Shown: positions 12,150-20,925 of the stretch, in pieces
Numbering within the stretch: position 1 is the first letter of the stretch
Layout of the letters: every line of letters starts with the position of its first letter
Notes under the pieces: generated by a model
What the model saw: only the letters and a program-made list of their open reading frames with translations
Told to the model about the DNA's origin: nothing
Database searches by the model: none
Assembly: GCF_901827205.1 (NCBI RefSeq)
Contig: NZ_LR594675.1
Location: 3,410,001-3,474,000 of the forward strand
DNA: 64,000 bases
DNA from: Variovorax sp. PBS-H4
GTDB taxonomy: Bacteria > Pseudomonadota > Gammaproteobacteria > Burkholderiales > Burkholderiaceae_C
Direction: 5' to 3'
Made by a program: the position numbers and the translations under genes

Positions 12150-13231
12150 GCCGCGGCAACCTTGCCGGCCTGCTCCTGCTCGCCGTGTCGCTGGCTGGCT
12201 GGTGGGTCGATGCGCGCGTGCTGCTGGCGAGCTGGCTGGCCGCGTGGTGGTGGTCGCTGGGCCTGGTCCTGGGCTGCTTCGTCAACGCATGGATGCACCG
12301 GCTCACAGGCGGGGCCTGGGGCGAGGCACTGCGGTCGGTCGCCCTGCTGCTGGGCCGCCGCATGCCCTGGCTGCTGCTGGCGCTGCTGCCGGTGCTCGCC
12401 GGCATGGGGCTGCTCTATCCCTGGGCCGGCGAGCCGCAGCGAGCGTGGCTGGAAGCGTTCTCGAGGCCGGCATTCGTGCGCGCCTGGCTGTCAACGCCGT
12501 TCTTCATCGCGCGCGTCGCGGTGTACGCGATCGCCTGGTGGTGGCTCACGCGCGAGGCCTCTCTCGAGCGCAAAGGACGCGCGGCCGCTTCGCTCGCAGT
12601 GCACACCGTCCTGAGCTCGCTCGCCGCTGTGGATCTGCTGATGTCACTGCTGCCCGGCTGGTACAGCACCGCATTCGGACTGATCGTGCTGGCCGTGCAG
12701 GCGCTGGGCGGCGCAGCCCTGGCCGTGCTGCTCGTGGCCTGGTGCCTGCCGCGGCGGCTCGAGGCGGATGCCGCGCGGCGTCTGCCGCTGTCACGCGACC
12801 TGGGCAATCTCCTGTTGATGTGGAGCATGACCTGGGCCTATCTGGCCTTCATGCAGTTCCTCGTCATCTGGGCCGAGAACCTGCCGCGCGAGATCGCCTG
12901 GTACGTGCCGCGGCTGCAGACCGGATGGGTCGACGTGGCGATCGCGCTGGTGCTGCTGCAATGGCTGCTGCCATGCGTGGCACTGCTGTTCCGAGCCGTG
13001 AAGGACCGGCCGGCGCGCCTGGCGCCGGTGGCCGCGCTGCTGGTCGCCGCTTCGGCCCTGGACGTCGCGTGGACCGTGCTGCCGTCCGTGGCGCCGCACA
13101 GCCTGCATGGCTGGTGGCTGCTGCCGCTCACCTTCTGCGGCATGGGCCTGCTGCTGTTCGGCGGGATCCCCGCGCAGTTGCGCGAGCGCGCCGGCGATAC
13201 GGGCTTCAGGGTGCAGCATGCCGGCGCATGA
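12146..13231 (+). CDS. actF: Alternative Complex III subunit ActF, membrane protein related to ActC
   Basis: This 361-residue protein is almost entirely made of hydrophobic helices, about nine to ten of them, such as LAGLLLLAVSLAGWWV at the start and WWLLPLTFCGMGLLLFGG near the end. Its position directly after actE and its size fit ActF, which forms the second transmembrane bundle of ACIII. The ATG at 12146 overlaps the actE stop; codons further upstream are a shadow of actE. It overlaps the following small gene by 14 bases. Confidence 0.88.
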   Translation: MSRGNLAGLLLLAVSLAGWWVDARVLLASWLAAWWWSLGLVLGCFVNAWMHRLTGGAWGEALRSVALLLGRRMPWLLLALLPVLAGMGLLYPWAGEPQRAWLEAFSRPAFVRAWLSTPFFIARVAVYAIAWWWLTREASLERKGRAAASLAVHTVLSSLAAVDLLMSLLPGWYSTAFGLIVLAVQALGGAALAVLLVAWCLPRRLEADAARRLPLSRDLGNLLLMWSMTWAYLAFMQFLVIWAENLPREIAWYVPRLQTGWVDVAIALVLLQWLLPCVALLFRAVKDRPARLAPVAALLVAASALDVAWTVLPSVAPHSLHGWWLLPLTFCGMGLLLFGGIPAQLRERAGDTGFRVQHAGA

Positions 13232-13568
13232 CGTCCACGCGCGCACCATCCTGTGGAGCGGCATGGCCATAGCTCTGGGAGTGGTGCTTGCCGTCACCGC
13301 CGTGTTCGTGCTGCTGCGGTTGTGGAACACACCGCCCGGCGCCGATTCCGCGCGCCTGGACTACCACGCCACAGTCCCGCAGCCCCAGCTGCAAAGCGCC
13401 CCGCAGCCTGACCTGGCGCGGTACCGCGCGCAGAAACGGCAGATCCTGGAATCCAGCGGCTGGGTCGATCGGGACCACGGTGTCGCGCGCATACCGATCG
13501 CAACCGCCATGGACCTCCTGGCGAATCCCCCGACGGCGAGCTCGAGCCGCCCGCAGGTGCAGCCATGA
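13218..13568 (+). CDS. Small single-span membrane protein in the ACIII operon
   Basis: This 116-residue protein has one transmembrane helix near residues 12-36 (LWSGMAIALGVVLAVTAVF) and an exported tail containing ESSGWVDRDHGVARIPI and ATAMDLLANPP. It starts inside the end of actF (ATG 13218) and its stop overlaps the SCO gene as ATGA, so it is translated as part of the operon. It has no heme or cluster motif. The position suggests an extra ACIII subunit or an assembly or linker protein between ACIII and the oxidase. I do not know its function. Confidence 0.75.
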   Translation: MPAHDVHARTILWSGMAIALGVVLAVTAVFVLLRLWNTPPGADSARLDYHATVPQPQLQSAPQPDLARYRAQKRQILESSGWVDRDHGVARIPIATAMDLLANPPTASSSRPQVQP

Positions 13569-14407
13569 AGCGCCACCTGGTTCTCGCGGTCGCGGCGGCT
13601 CTCTGGATCGCCTGCCACACGCAGGCGCAGCCGCTGGTGACACCCGTGCCGCCGTCCGCTTCAATCACGCAGCAGTTGGACGTGGCATTGCCCATGGACA
13701 TGACACTGGTCGACAGCCGTGGCCGCCGCGTGCACCTGCGCGACTACTTCGGCGATGGCCGAGCCGTGCTGCTGGTGCTGGGCTACTACCGCTGTCCGCA
13801 GCTGTGCGGGCTGGTGATGCAAGGCCTGCTGCAAGCGCTTCACGATGCGCAGGTGCCGCGGCGGGAGATGCGTATCCTGCGCGTGAGCATCGACCCGGGG
13901 GACACGCCGGCCACGGCCACCGCCAGGCGCGAGCTCGACCTCGCCTACGCGGACTTCCTGCTCGGGGCGCAACCGGCCGATGGTGCACTCGAGCTGGAGG
14001 CATTGACTGCACTCGCTGCCGACAGCGCACGGCTGGCGCGCCAGGCCGGCGTCAGCTACACGCCGCTCGCACCGGACCCATCGGACCGTTCGGCGGCGCT
14101 CCCCTCACGCTATGCGCACCCCGCCGCGGTGCTGGTGATGACGCCGCAAGGCCGGATCTCGCGCTACTTCATGGGCATCGCGTTCGATGCGTCCGAACTG
14201 CGCCTTGCGCTCGCCGAGGCTTCGCGCGGACGAATCGGCGGCCTGAGCGAGCGCCTCGCGCTGCTGTGCGCGCATTTCGATCCGCATTGGGGACGGCACT
14301 CGGACGCCGTGATGAACGGCTTGCGCGCGATGGGGATCCTGCTGGCCGGCGCACTCGGGGCATGGTGCTGGCGACGCCGGGGTGCGCCGCCCGGGAGGCG
14401 CCCATGA
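13565..14407 (+). CDS. SCO1/SenC family copper chaperone
   Basis: This 280-residue protein has a signal peptide, a thioredoxin-fold SCO domain and a C-terminal hydrophobic anchor (MGILLAGALGAWCW). The copper ligands are visible: cysteines of YYRCPQLCG near residues 77-81 and a histidine in YAHPAAV near residue 182. SCO proteins deliver copper or reduce cysteines at the CuA site of cytochrome oxidase subunit II, and the CuA-bearing coxB follows directly with an ATGA overlap. A C-terminal membrane anchor in addition to the N-terminal signal is common in SCO proteins encoded with ACIII/caa3 clusters, as far as I recall. Confidence 0.9.
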   Translation: MKRHLVLAVAAALWIACHTQAQPLVTPVPPSASITQQLDVALPMDMTLVDSRGRRVHLRDYFGDGRAVLLVLGYYRCPQLCGLVMQGLLQALHDAQVPRREMRILRVSIDPGDTPATATARRELDLAYADFLLGAQPADGALELEALTALAADSARLARQAGVSYTPLAPDPSDRSAALPSRYAHPAAVLVMTPQGRISRYFMGIAFDASELRLALAEASRGRIGGLSERLALLCAHFDPHWGRHSDAVMNGLRAMGILLAGALGAWCWRRRGAPPGRRP

Positions 14408-15372
14408 ACGGCGACACCGACGCCCGTTTGAGCTCCAACTTCCGGCTGCTCGCCGAAAGCGCCTCCACAGTGGCGCAGGACACCGACCTGCTGTTCGCGG
14501 CCATGCTGGTCCTGTGTGGGGTTGTCGCGCTGGGTGTCTGCATCGCAGTGGTGTTCTTCGCCGTGCGTTATCGGCAGGGCGCGCGGGTGACGCGAGGCAA
14601 TGTCGCGCGCAACCTCGGCCTCGAGCTGGGCTGGACGCTGGTGCCTCTCGCGTTGTTCATCGCCCTGTTCGCATGGGCGGCGCACGGCTTCGTGCGGCTC
14701 TACCGCGTGCCGCCGGACGCGCTGCCGGTGTACGTCGTCGCCAAGCAGTGGATGTGGAAGCTGCAGCATCGCAACGGCCGGCGCGAAATCAACGAACTGC
14801 ATGTGCCCCTGGGGCAGCCGGTGCACCTGCTCATGACCTCGCAGGATGCAATCCACAGCTTCTACGTGCCGGCATTTCGCTTGAAGCAGGACCTGGTGCC
14901 GGGCCGCTACACCGGCCTGTGGTTCACCGCCACGCAATTGGGGGAGTTCCGCCTGTTCTGCGCCGAGTACTGCGGCACCGAGCACTCGCAGATGCTGGGA
15001 CGCATCGTGGTGATGAACCCAGGCGAGTACGCCCGCTGGCTTGGCAGCGGCAACGAACAACCCAGCCTCGCGCAATACGGTTTCGCGCGTTTTCGTCAAT
15101 TGGGCTGCAGCGGCTGCCATTCGGCGAACTCCACCGTTGCGGCGCCATCGCTGGAGGGGTTGCTCGGGCGCACGGTGCACCTGCAGGACGGCCGCAGCCT
15201 GGTCGCCGACGAGAACTATGTGCGCGACTCCATCCTGTTGCCGAAGAAGGACGTGGTCGCCGGCTTCGCGCCGGTGATGCCTTCCTTCGCCGGCCAGGTG
15301 AGCGAGGAGGACATCCAGGCGCTGGTGGCGTACCTGCGTTCCACGGCAGTCCCGGCGGGAGCACAGCGATGA
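14404..15372 (+). CDS. coxB: caa3-type cytochrome c oxidase subunit II with fused cytochrome c
   Basis: This 322-residue protein has two N-terminal transmembrane helices (about residues 27-50 and 72-95). The cupredoxin domain carries the CuA site CAEYCGTEHSQM near residues 182-193. A C-terminal monoheme cytochrome c domain has CSGCH near residue 235 and a methionine in PVMPSF. The fusion of cytochrome c to subunit II defines caa3 oxidases. Electrons would arrive from ActE of the same operon. ATG 14404 overlaps the SCO stop, and its stop overlaps coxA. Confidence 0.95.
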   Translation: MNGDTDARLSSNFRLLAESASTVAQDTDLLFAAMLVLCGVVALGVCIAVVFFAVRYRQGARVTRGNVARNLGLELGWTLVPLALFIALFAWAAHGFVRLYRVPPDALPVYVVAKQWMWKLQHRNGRREINELHVPLGQPVHLLMTSQDAIHSFYVPAFRLKQDLVPGRYTGLWFTATQLGEFRLFCAEYCGTEHSQMLGRIVVMNPGEYARWLGSGNEQPSLAQYGFARFRQLGCSGCHSANSTVAAPSLEGLLGRTVHLQDGRSLVADENYVRDSILLPKKDVVAGFAPVMPSFAGQVSEEDIQALVAYLRSTAVPAGAQR

Positions 15373-16964
15373 GTTACCTCGAAGACGGCATGACGCTGCG
15401 GTCGTGGCTCACGACAACCGACCACAAGCGAATCGCCATCCTTTACGCGATCTCGATCACGGCGTTCTTCTTCGTCGGCGGCGCGGCGGCCACGCTGATC
15501 CGGCTGGAGCTCGCCACACCGGTCGGCGACCTGGTGTCGCACGACACCTACAACAAGCTGTTCACCGCTCATGGCGTGATCATGGTGTGGCTGTTCCTCA
15601 TCCCCTCGATCCCGTCGGTGCTCGGCAACTTCCTGATTCCGCTGATGATCGGGGCGCGCGACCTCGCGTTCCCACGCCTGAATCTCCTCAGCTGGTACCT
15701 CTATGTGGCGGGCGGGCTGATCATCCTCGTCGCCCTCGTGCTGGGTGGCGTGGACACCGGTTGGACCTTCTACACGCCCTACTCCAGCATGTTCTCCAAC
15801 AGCTGGGTCGCGGTCACGCTGGTGGGCGTGTTCGTCACGGGCTTCTCCTCCATCCTCACCGGCCTGAACTTCATCGTCACCGTCCACATGCTGCGCATGC
15901 CGGGACTCGGCTGGTTCAAGCTGCCGCTGTTCGTCTGGGCGCACTACGCGACGAGTGTGATCCTGGTGCTTGCGACGCCTGTGCTTGCCGTCACGGCCTT
16001 GCTGGTGGTCGCGGAGCGGCTGTTCGGGATCGGGGTGTTCGATCCAGCGCACGGTGGCGACCCGCTGCTGTTCCAGCACTTGTTCTGGTTCTATTCGCAT
16101 CCTGCGGTCTACATCATGGTCCTCCCGGCCATGGGCGTGGTGAGCGAAATCGTGCCGTGTTTCGCGCGCAAGCGCATCTTCGGATACCGCTTCATGGCCT
16201 ACGCAATCCTCGGCATCGCCAGCATTGGCTTCCTCGTGTGGGGCCACCACATGTTTGTCGCCGGCCAGTCCCTGGCGGCGAGCATGGTGTTCTCGCTGCT
16301 GAGTTTCCTGGTGGCGGTTCCATCGGCGATCAAGGTCTTCAACTGGACCGCCACTCTCTACAAGGGCTCGATTCGCTTCGACGCACCGATGCTTTACGCG
16401 CTCGGCTTTGTCGGACTCTTCACCATTGGCGGGCTCACCGGCCTGTTCCTCGCGTCGCTGTCGCTGGACGTGCATCTCAGCGACACCTACTTCGTGGTCT
16501 CGCATTTCCACTACATCATGGTCGGCGGATCGGTGATGGCGTATTTCGGCGCGCTGCATTTCTGGTGGCCCAAGGCGACCGGGCGCATGTACTCCGATGT
16601 CTGGGCGCGCATCGCTGCCGTGCTCATCTTCCTCGGTTTCAACTTCACTTTCTTCCCGCAGTACATCCTCGGTGTGCAGGGAATGCCGCGGCGCTACCAC
16701 ACCTATCCCGCGGAGTTCCAGGTGCTGCACCTGATGTCTTCGGCGGGCGCCGTGGTGCTCGCGCTCGGCTATCTGCTGCCGCTCGTCTACTTCGCCTGGT
16801 CGCTGCGCGCAGGGCGCGCCGCCAGCGACAACCCGTTCGACGCGACCGGACTCGAGTGGCAGACAGGGTCGCCGCCACCCACGCACAATTTCGAGCATCC
16901 GCCGCAAGTGCCGGCGCGGGTGTACGACTACGACCCCAACCGCGCCGTGGGCGCCGCACCATGA
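15369..16964 (+). CDS. coxA: Cytochrome c oxidase subunit I, A2-type heme-copper oxidase
   Basis: This 531-residue, 12-helix catalytic subunit reduces oxygen at the heme a3-CuB site and pumps protons. Key residues include the heme ligand histidine in FTAHGVIMVW, the CuB/tyrosine segment FYSHPAVYIM, the CuB histidine pair GHHMF, and heme ligands in VVSHFHYIM. The usual GHPEVY glutamate is replaced by YSHPAVY, the tyrosine-serine signature of the A2 subclass, also found in oxidases that partner with ACIII. It starts at an ATGA overlap with coxB and overlaps coxC the same way. Confidence 0.96.
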   Translation: MSYLEDGMTLRSWLTTTDHKRIAILYAISITAFFFVGGAAATLIRLELATPVGDLVSHDTYNKLFTAHGVIMVWLFLIPSIPSVLGNFLIPLMIGARDLAFPRLNLLSWYLYVAGGLIILVALVLGGVDTGWTFYTPYSSMFSNSWVAVTLVGVFVTGFSSILTGLNFIVTVHMLRMPGLGWFKLPLFVWAHYATSVILVLATPVLAVTALLVVAERLFGIGVFDPAHGGDPLLFQHLFWFYSHPAVYIMVLPAMGVVSEIVPCFARKRIFGYRFMAYAILGIASIGFLVWGHHMFVAGQSLAASMVFSLLSFLVAVPSAIKVFNWTATLYKGSIRFDAPMLYALGFVGLFTIGGLTGLFLASLSLDVHLSDTYFVVSHFHYIMVGGSVMAYFGALHFWWPKATGRMYSDVWARIAAVLIFLGFNFTFFPQYILGVQGMPRRYHTYPAEFQVLHLMSSAGAVVLALGYLLPLVYFAWSLRAGRAASDNPFDATGLEWQTGSPPPTHNFEHPPQVPARVYDYDPNRAVGAAP

Positions 16965-17641
16965 GCCGCCCGGCCGTTCCGAAGGCCAACGGCACCGTGG
17001 CTGCAGGCGAAGGTACGCCGGTGTGCCGCACGGCTGCGCACCCATCACCCGCGCCCGAGATCGGGCAGTTGGGCATGTGGATCTTCATCGGCACCGAGTT
17101 GCTGTTCTTCGGCGGCCTGCTGTTCGCCTATCTGTACGGGCGCACGCACTGGCCGCAGGGCTTCGGCGCGGCCAGCAGCCACACCGACGTGGTGCTGGGA
17201 ACGATCAACACGGGCTTGCTGCTGACCAGCAGCGCCGTAGTCGCCTTCGCGCTCGCTTGCACCGAACACATCGCACACCGCCGCTGGACGGCGCGCTTGC
17301 TGTGCCTCACCGCCGCGCTCGGGCTGGTGTTCCTGGCGATCAAGGGCATCGAGTACCGCAAGGAGTGGCACGAGCACCTGTTCCCGGGCCGCGGGTTCGC
17401 GTTGGCCGACATCGGCGGCGCCGAGCTGTTCTTCTGGCTGTATTTCGTCATGACGGGCCTGCACGCGCTGCACCTCGTGATCGGCATTGCGGGCGTGGCG
17501 GCGCTGGCCTGGGGCGCCGGCCGCGGGCGGCCCTGGGCCGCCGCGCGGCACATCGAGCCGATGGCCCTGTACTGGCACTTCGTCGATGTGATCTGGGTCT
17601 TTCTCTACCCCATCCTCTACCTTGTGGAGCGGCACGCATGA
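16961..17641 (+). CDS. coxC: Cytochrome c oxidase subunit III
   Basis: This 226-residue membrane protein has the five-helix core of subunit III. Signatures are LGMWIFIGTELLFFGGLLFAY, GIEYRKEWHEHLFPG, FFWLYFVMTGLHALHLVIG and the closing YWHFVDVIWVFLYPILYL. It supports proton uptake and stability of the oxidase. The N-terminus carries about 35 polar residues before the first helix. It overlaps both coxA and coxD by four bases. Confidence 0.95.
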   Translation: MSRPAVPKANGTVAAGEGTPVCRTAAHPSPAPEIGQLGMWIFIGTELLFFGGLLFAYLYGRTHWPQGFGAASSHTDVVLGTINTGLLLTSSAVVAFALACTEHIAHRRWTARLLCLTAALGLVFLAIKGIEYRKEWHEHLFPGRGFALADIGGAELFFWLYFVMTGLHALHLVIGIAGVAALAWGAGRGRPWAAARHIEPMALYWHFVDVIWVFLYPILYLVERHA

Positions 17642-17964
17642 ACGAAACCGAATTCAAGCGCCATTCCCGCCGCCTGCTGTTCGCATGGATTGCGCTGGTT
17701 GCGCTGATGCTCACGAGCCTCGGCAGCGCCTATGTCCCGCTGGGCATTGGGAATGCGTTCGCGGGTCTGGCCATCGCGATCGCCAAGTCAGCCATCATCG
17801 CCGTGCTCTTCATGCGGCTCGCGCGCGCCTCGACCATGGTGCGCATCACCGCAGCCACTGCGTTGGCGACCTGGCTGCTGCTGATCGGCCTGAGCAGCGT
17901 CGACTACGCGACGCGGCCGCACGACCCCGCGGAGATGCAACCCGCCTCGTCATGGGCATGGTGA
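17638..17964 (+). CDS. coxD: Cytochrome c oxidase subunit IV-like small membrane protein
   Basis: This 108-residue protein has three hydrophobic helices (LLFAWIALVALMLTSLGSAY, a second containing AIAIAKSAIIAVLFMRLA, and a third containing ALATWLLLIGLSS). It matches the prokaryotic subunit IV/CtaF class that closes bacterial cox operons. It begins at an ATGA overlap with coxC and is the last gene of the act-cox operon. The role is structural and not individually well defined. Confidence 0.88.
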   Translation: MNETEFKRHSRRLLFAWIALVALMLTSLGSAYVPLGIGNAFAGLAIAIAKSAIIAVLFMRLARASTMVRITAATALATWLLLIGLSSVDYATRPHDPAEMQPASSWAW

Positions 17965-18100
17965 CGGCGGGATGCGGCGGGATGCTGCGCGACATCGTCT
18001 GCAACGAGATCCCGCGCGCGTTCAGCGATCACCGGCCCGATGCTGACAGGCTGGAAGCTGCCGGCTTGCGGTCCGAGTCGCAAGAATTGTCGAATAGCGC

Positions 18101-18802
18101 CTACGCACCGCGAACCTCTTCCACCATCCGTACGAGGCGCAGCGCGTCGGTGAGCACCAGCGCTCGGCCGTCCTTGGCCAGCAGGCCGTCGCGCCGCAGG
18201 GCGTTGAGCTCGCGCGTGACCTGCTCGCGGTTGGTGCTGATCTGGCTGGCCAGCTCGGCATGGGTGGGCGCCGGCTCCAGCCGGGCGCGGTTGCCATTGA
18301 TGCCCGCCGCCTGCGCCAGGCGCAGCAGCTCGGCGTGGACACGGTTCTGTACGCCGAGCGTGCTGAGATCGATCACGCGCTCGGACAGCTGGCGAACCAG
18401 CGCGGTGAGGCTGCGCATGACGCGCTCGGCGACCACCGGCTCGTCGCGCAGCAGCGCGAGGAAGGCGCCGCGATCGAGGCTGGCAACCACGCTGGGCGTC
18501 AGCGTCACCACGTCGGCCGAGCGCGGCTGGCCGTCGATGGCGGCGATGTCGCCGAAATGTTCGCCCTCCAGAGAGTCGCGGAAGGTCACCTGTCGCCCGT
18601 TGGCCGCATAGATCGTCACCCGCAGCCGGCCGGACACCAGGAAGAAGACATCGCTCTTGCGCTCTGAGCGCAGCAGCAGCGGCTTGCCCACCGGCAGGCT
18701 TTGCCAGAGGCAGCGAGCGGCGAGTTGCTTCAGCCGCTCGGGCGACAGGCCCTGAAGCAGCACGATGTGCTGCAGGCCCAGGCTGGAGCGGTCAGTCGGC
18801 AT
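18101..18802 (-). CDS. Crp/Fnr family transcriptional regulator
   Basis: This 233-residue protein has an N-terminal cyclic-nucleotide-binding-like beta-roll with the pocket segment GEHFGDIAAIDGQPRSADV near residues 80-98. A C-terminal winged helix-turn-helix has recognition region THAELASQISTNREQVTREL. Only one cysteine is present, so an oxygen-sensing FNR iron-sulfur cluster is unlikely; a nucleotide or a heme-type signal is possible. The ATG at 18802 starts the recognisable domain, although the frame is open further upstream. It is convergent with coxD and divergent from a DUF4148 gene. A near-perfect inverted repeat just upstream suggests autoregulation. Control of the act-cox operon is a reasonable inference. 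Confidence 0.88.
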   Translation of the reverse strand: MPTDRSSLGLQHIVLLQGLSPERLKQLAARCLWQSLPVGKPLLLRSERKSDVFFLVSGRLRVTIYAANGRQVTFRDSLEGEHFGDIAAIDGQPRSADVVTLTPSVVASLDRGAFLALLRDEPVVAERVMRSLTALVRQLSERVIDLSTLGVQNRVHAELLRLAQAAGINGNRARLEPAPTHAELASQISTNREQVTRELNALRRDGLLAKDGRALVLTDALRLVRMVEEVRGA

Positions 18803-18835
18803 GGCACGAACTCCGCGACGGCGTCTTTGCAAAAC

Positions 18836-18853
18836 CTGTGCGCTAACGCACAG
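18836..18853. promoter_or_regulatory. Inverted repeat operator between the Crp/Fnr gene and the DUF4148 gene
   Basis: The bases read CTGTGCG-CTAA-CGCACAG, seven-base perfect arms with a four-base centre (also GTGC-N6-GCAC). It lies 34 bases upstream of the Crp/Fnr start codon and 82 bases upstream of the divergent DUF4148 gene. The form and spacing fit a Crp/Fnr dimer site. The CTGTGY half recurs upstream of the ACIII operon. Binding is inferred. Confidence 0.5.
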
Positions 18854-18935
18854 CCCTCGGGACGGCGGCCCATCAAAGTAAGGACCGTGATGGATGCGAT
18901 TTCCGCACCCACACACCCGCAGAGGAGATTTCATC

Positions 18936-19382
18936 ATGAATACAAAAGTTCTTGCTTTTTTTGCTGTCACATGCGCCGGTATCGTGTCTGCGCAAACGGT
19001 TCCTCCAGAACAATGGGTCGGCGCGCCGATCCCTTCGGCCAGCACCCTGAGCCGTTCGGCCGTGATGGCCGACTACATCGCCACGGCACCTGGCGAAGCG
19101 AGTACGCCGCAGGAATTCCGCGTGGGGCCGCCTGACGCGCAGCCTGGCGGACTGAGCCGCGCCGAGGCGGTCGCCGACCTGAACTTGTGGCTGCGCTCCG
19201 GGCTGGGCCAGAGCGCCTATCGCGACGACTTCGATCCCGCGCGCGGGCACTACCGCACCCAGTTGGCGATGTACCAGCGGCTGCGCCATGGACCGGAGTT
19301 CACGGCGGAAGTCGCGCGCATCCAAGGCGCGGGCAGGTTCGCCACCATCGCGCAAGGCGCGGCGACCCCGGCCGACGAGTAA
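18936..19382 (+). CDS. DUF4148 domain exported protein
   Basis: This 148-residue protein has an N-terminal signal peptide (MNTKVLAFFAVTCAGIVSAQ, cleavage probably after SAQ). The mature part contains LSRAEAVADLNLWLRSGL, typical of DUF4148 proteins that are frequent in Burkholderiales. ATG 18936 follows the strong ribosome site AGAGGAG. The function of this family is not established; it is periplasmic by inference. The gene is divergent from the Crp/Fnr regulator and may share its operator. Confidence 0.8.
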   Translation: MNTKVLAFFAVTCAGIVSAQTVPPEQWVGAPIPSASTLSRSAVMADYIATAPGEASTPQEFRVGPPDAQPGGLSRAEAVADLNLWLRSGLGQSAYRDDFDPARGHYRTQLAMYQRLRHGPEFTAEVARIQGAGRFATIAQGAATPADE

Positions 19383-19392
19383 AGCGAGCGCC

Positions 19393-19423
19393 GCGCCGCC
19401 GGCTTCTCAGCGGCCGGCGGCGC
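19393..19423. terminator. GC-rich hairpin between convergent genes
   Basis: Perfect 11-base arms GCGCCGCCGGC/GCCGGCGGCGC enclose a nine-base loop, 10 bases after the DUF4148 stop and overlapping the tctA stop. There is no T-run. It probably serves as a shared 3' end for the two convergent transcripts. Confidence 0.45.
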
Positions 19424-20924
19424 GAAGCTGCTTGCGATCGCTCATGTACTTGGCCGCCCGCGGCAGCACCAGCACCGCCAGTACGACCACAATCAGCGCC
19501 AGCGACATCGGCCGCTGGAAGAACACCACCGCACTGCCCTCGCCGATCGACATTGCGTTGCGCAGCTGCGCCTCGGCCAGCGGGCCGAGGATCATGCCGA
19601 CCACCACCGGCGCGGTCGGGAAGTCGAAGCGGCGCATCACCACGCCCAACAGGCCGATCACGTAGAGCAGCACCAGGTCGAAAGAGCTCTGGCGCATGCC
19701 GTAGGCGCCGACGGTCGCGAAGATCAGGATGCCCGCGTAGAGCTGCGGCTTCGGAATCTTGAGCAGCTTGACCCACAATCCCACCATTGGCAGGTTCAGC
19801 ACGAGCAGCATGACGTTGCCGATGTAGAGCGAAGCGATCAGCGCCCAGACCAGCGCAGCGGAGGTGGTGAAGAGCTGCGGCCCGGGCTGGATGCCGTAGT
19901 TCTGGAACGCACCCAGCAAGATCGCGGTGGTGTTGGAGGTCGGGATGCCGAGCGTGAGCAGCGGGATCAGCGCCGCGGTGACGGTGGCGTTGTTGGCGGC
20001 CTCGGGGCCGGCAACACCTTCGATCGCACCCTTGGTGCCGAACTCGGCTTTGTCCTGAGGGTCCTTCACCAGCTTCTTTTCGGCGGCGTAGCTCAGGAAG
20101 GTCGGGATCTCGGTGCCGCCCGCCGGAATGCAGCCGAAGGGCGTGCCGATCGCGGTGCCGCGCAACCAGGCCGGAATGGAGCGCTTCCAGTCGCGAGCCG
20201 TCATGTGCACGCGGCTGAGCTTGTTTTGCGTTTCGACGGTACGTCCTTCGTAGAGGACCGCGTAAAGCACCTCCGCCACCGCGAACAGGCCCACCGCAAC
20301 GAGCACGATCTCGATTCCATCCAGCAACTCGGGGATGCCGCCGGTGTAGCGGCCCTGCCCGGAAATCTGGTCGAGGCCGATGCAGCCCGCGGCGAGCCCG
20401 ATGAACAGGGCGGTAAGCCCGCGCAGCGTGCTCTTGCCCAGCACCGCGCTCACGGTGGTGAAGGCCAGCACCATCAGGAGGAAGTACTCCGGCGGCCCGA
20501 GCTTGACGGCGAAATCGGCCACATAAGGGGCGAACAATGTGACGATGACGGTGGCAATGGTCCCCGCGAAGAAGGAGCCGATCGCAGCGGTAGCGAGCGC
20601 AGCCCCGGCCCTCCCGCTCTTGGCCATCTTGTTGCCTTCCATCGCCGTCACCATGCTGGCGGTCTCGCCGGGTGTGTTCAGCAGGATGGAAGTGGTCGAG
20701 CCGCCATACATGGCGCCGTAGTAGATGCCAGAGAAGAAGATCATGGAGGCCGTGATGTCCACCTTGCCGGTGATCGGCAGCAGCATCGCAACCGCAACCG
20801 CGGGACCGATGCCGGGCAGCACGCCGACCGCCGTGCCGAGGGCGCAGCCCACCAGGCACCAGAGCAGGTTCGCAGGCGTGATCGCGGCCGCGAAGCCCTG
20901 CATCAATGCGTTGAAAATGTCCAT
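19407..20924 (-). CDS. tctA: Tripartite tricarboxylate transporter, large permease subunit TctA
   Basis: This 505-residue membrane protein with about twelve helices is the large permease of the TTT family, which takes up citrate-like or other carboxylates using the periplasmic binding protein TctC. Family signatures include GVLPGIGPAVAVAMLLPITG and the repeat-half motif GIPTSNTTAILLGAF. The order tctC-tctB-tctA on the minus strand and the divergent tctDE genes match the classical locus. The tctB stop lies one base upstream of this start. The substrate is not readable from the sequence. Confidence 0.94.
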   Translation of the reverse strand: MDIFNALMQGFAAAITPANLLWCLVGCALGTAVGVLPGIGPAVAVAMLLPITGKVDITASMIFFSGIYYGAMYGGSTTSILLNTPGETASMVTAMEGNKMAKSGRAGAALATAAIGSFFAGTIATVIVTLFAPYVADFAVKLGPPEYFLLMVLAFTTVSAVLGKSTLRGLTALFIGLAAGCIGLDQISGQGRYTGGIPELLDGIEIVLVAVGLFAVAEVLYAVLYEGRTVETQNKLSRVHMTARDWKRSIPAWLRGTAIGTPFGCIPAGGTEIPTFLSYAAEKKLVKDPQDKAEFGTKGAIEGVAGPEAANNATVTAALIPLLTLGIPTSNTTAILLGAFQNYGIQPGPQLFTTSAALVWALIASLYIGNVMLLVLNLPMVGLWVKLLKIPKPQLYAGILIFATVGAYGMRQSSFDLVLLYVIGLLGVVMRRFDFPTAPVVVGMILGPLAEAQLRNAMSIGEGSAVVFFQRPMSLALIVVVLAVLVLPRAAKYMSDRKQLRAAGR

Positions 20925-20925
20925 G

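Noticed and set aside
15216..17048. 610-codon minus-strand open frame opposite coxA
   Set aside because: Antisense shadow; the plus strand has all heme and copper ligands of CoxA, and the minus translation is His/Arg/Asp-rich without a family pattern.
18101..18802. FNR-type oxygen sensor identity of the Crp/Fnr regulator
   Set aside because: The cysteine cluster needed for a 4Fe-4S centre is absent; only one cysteine is seen.
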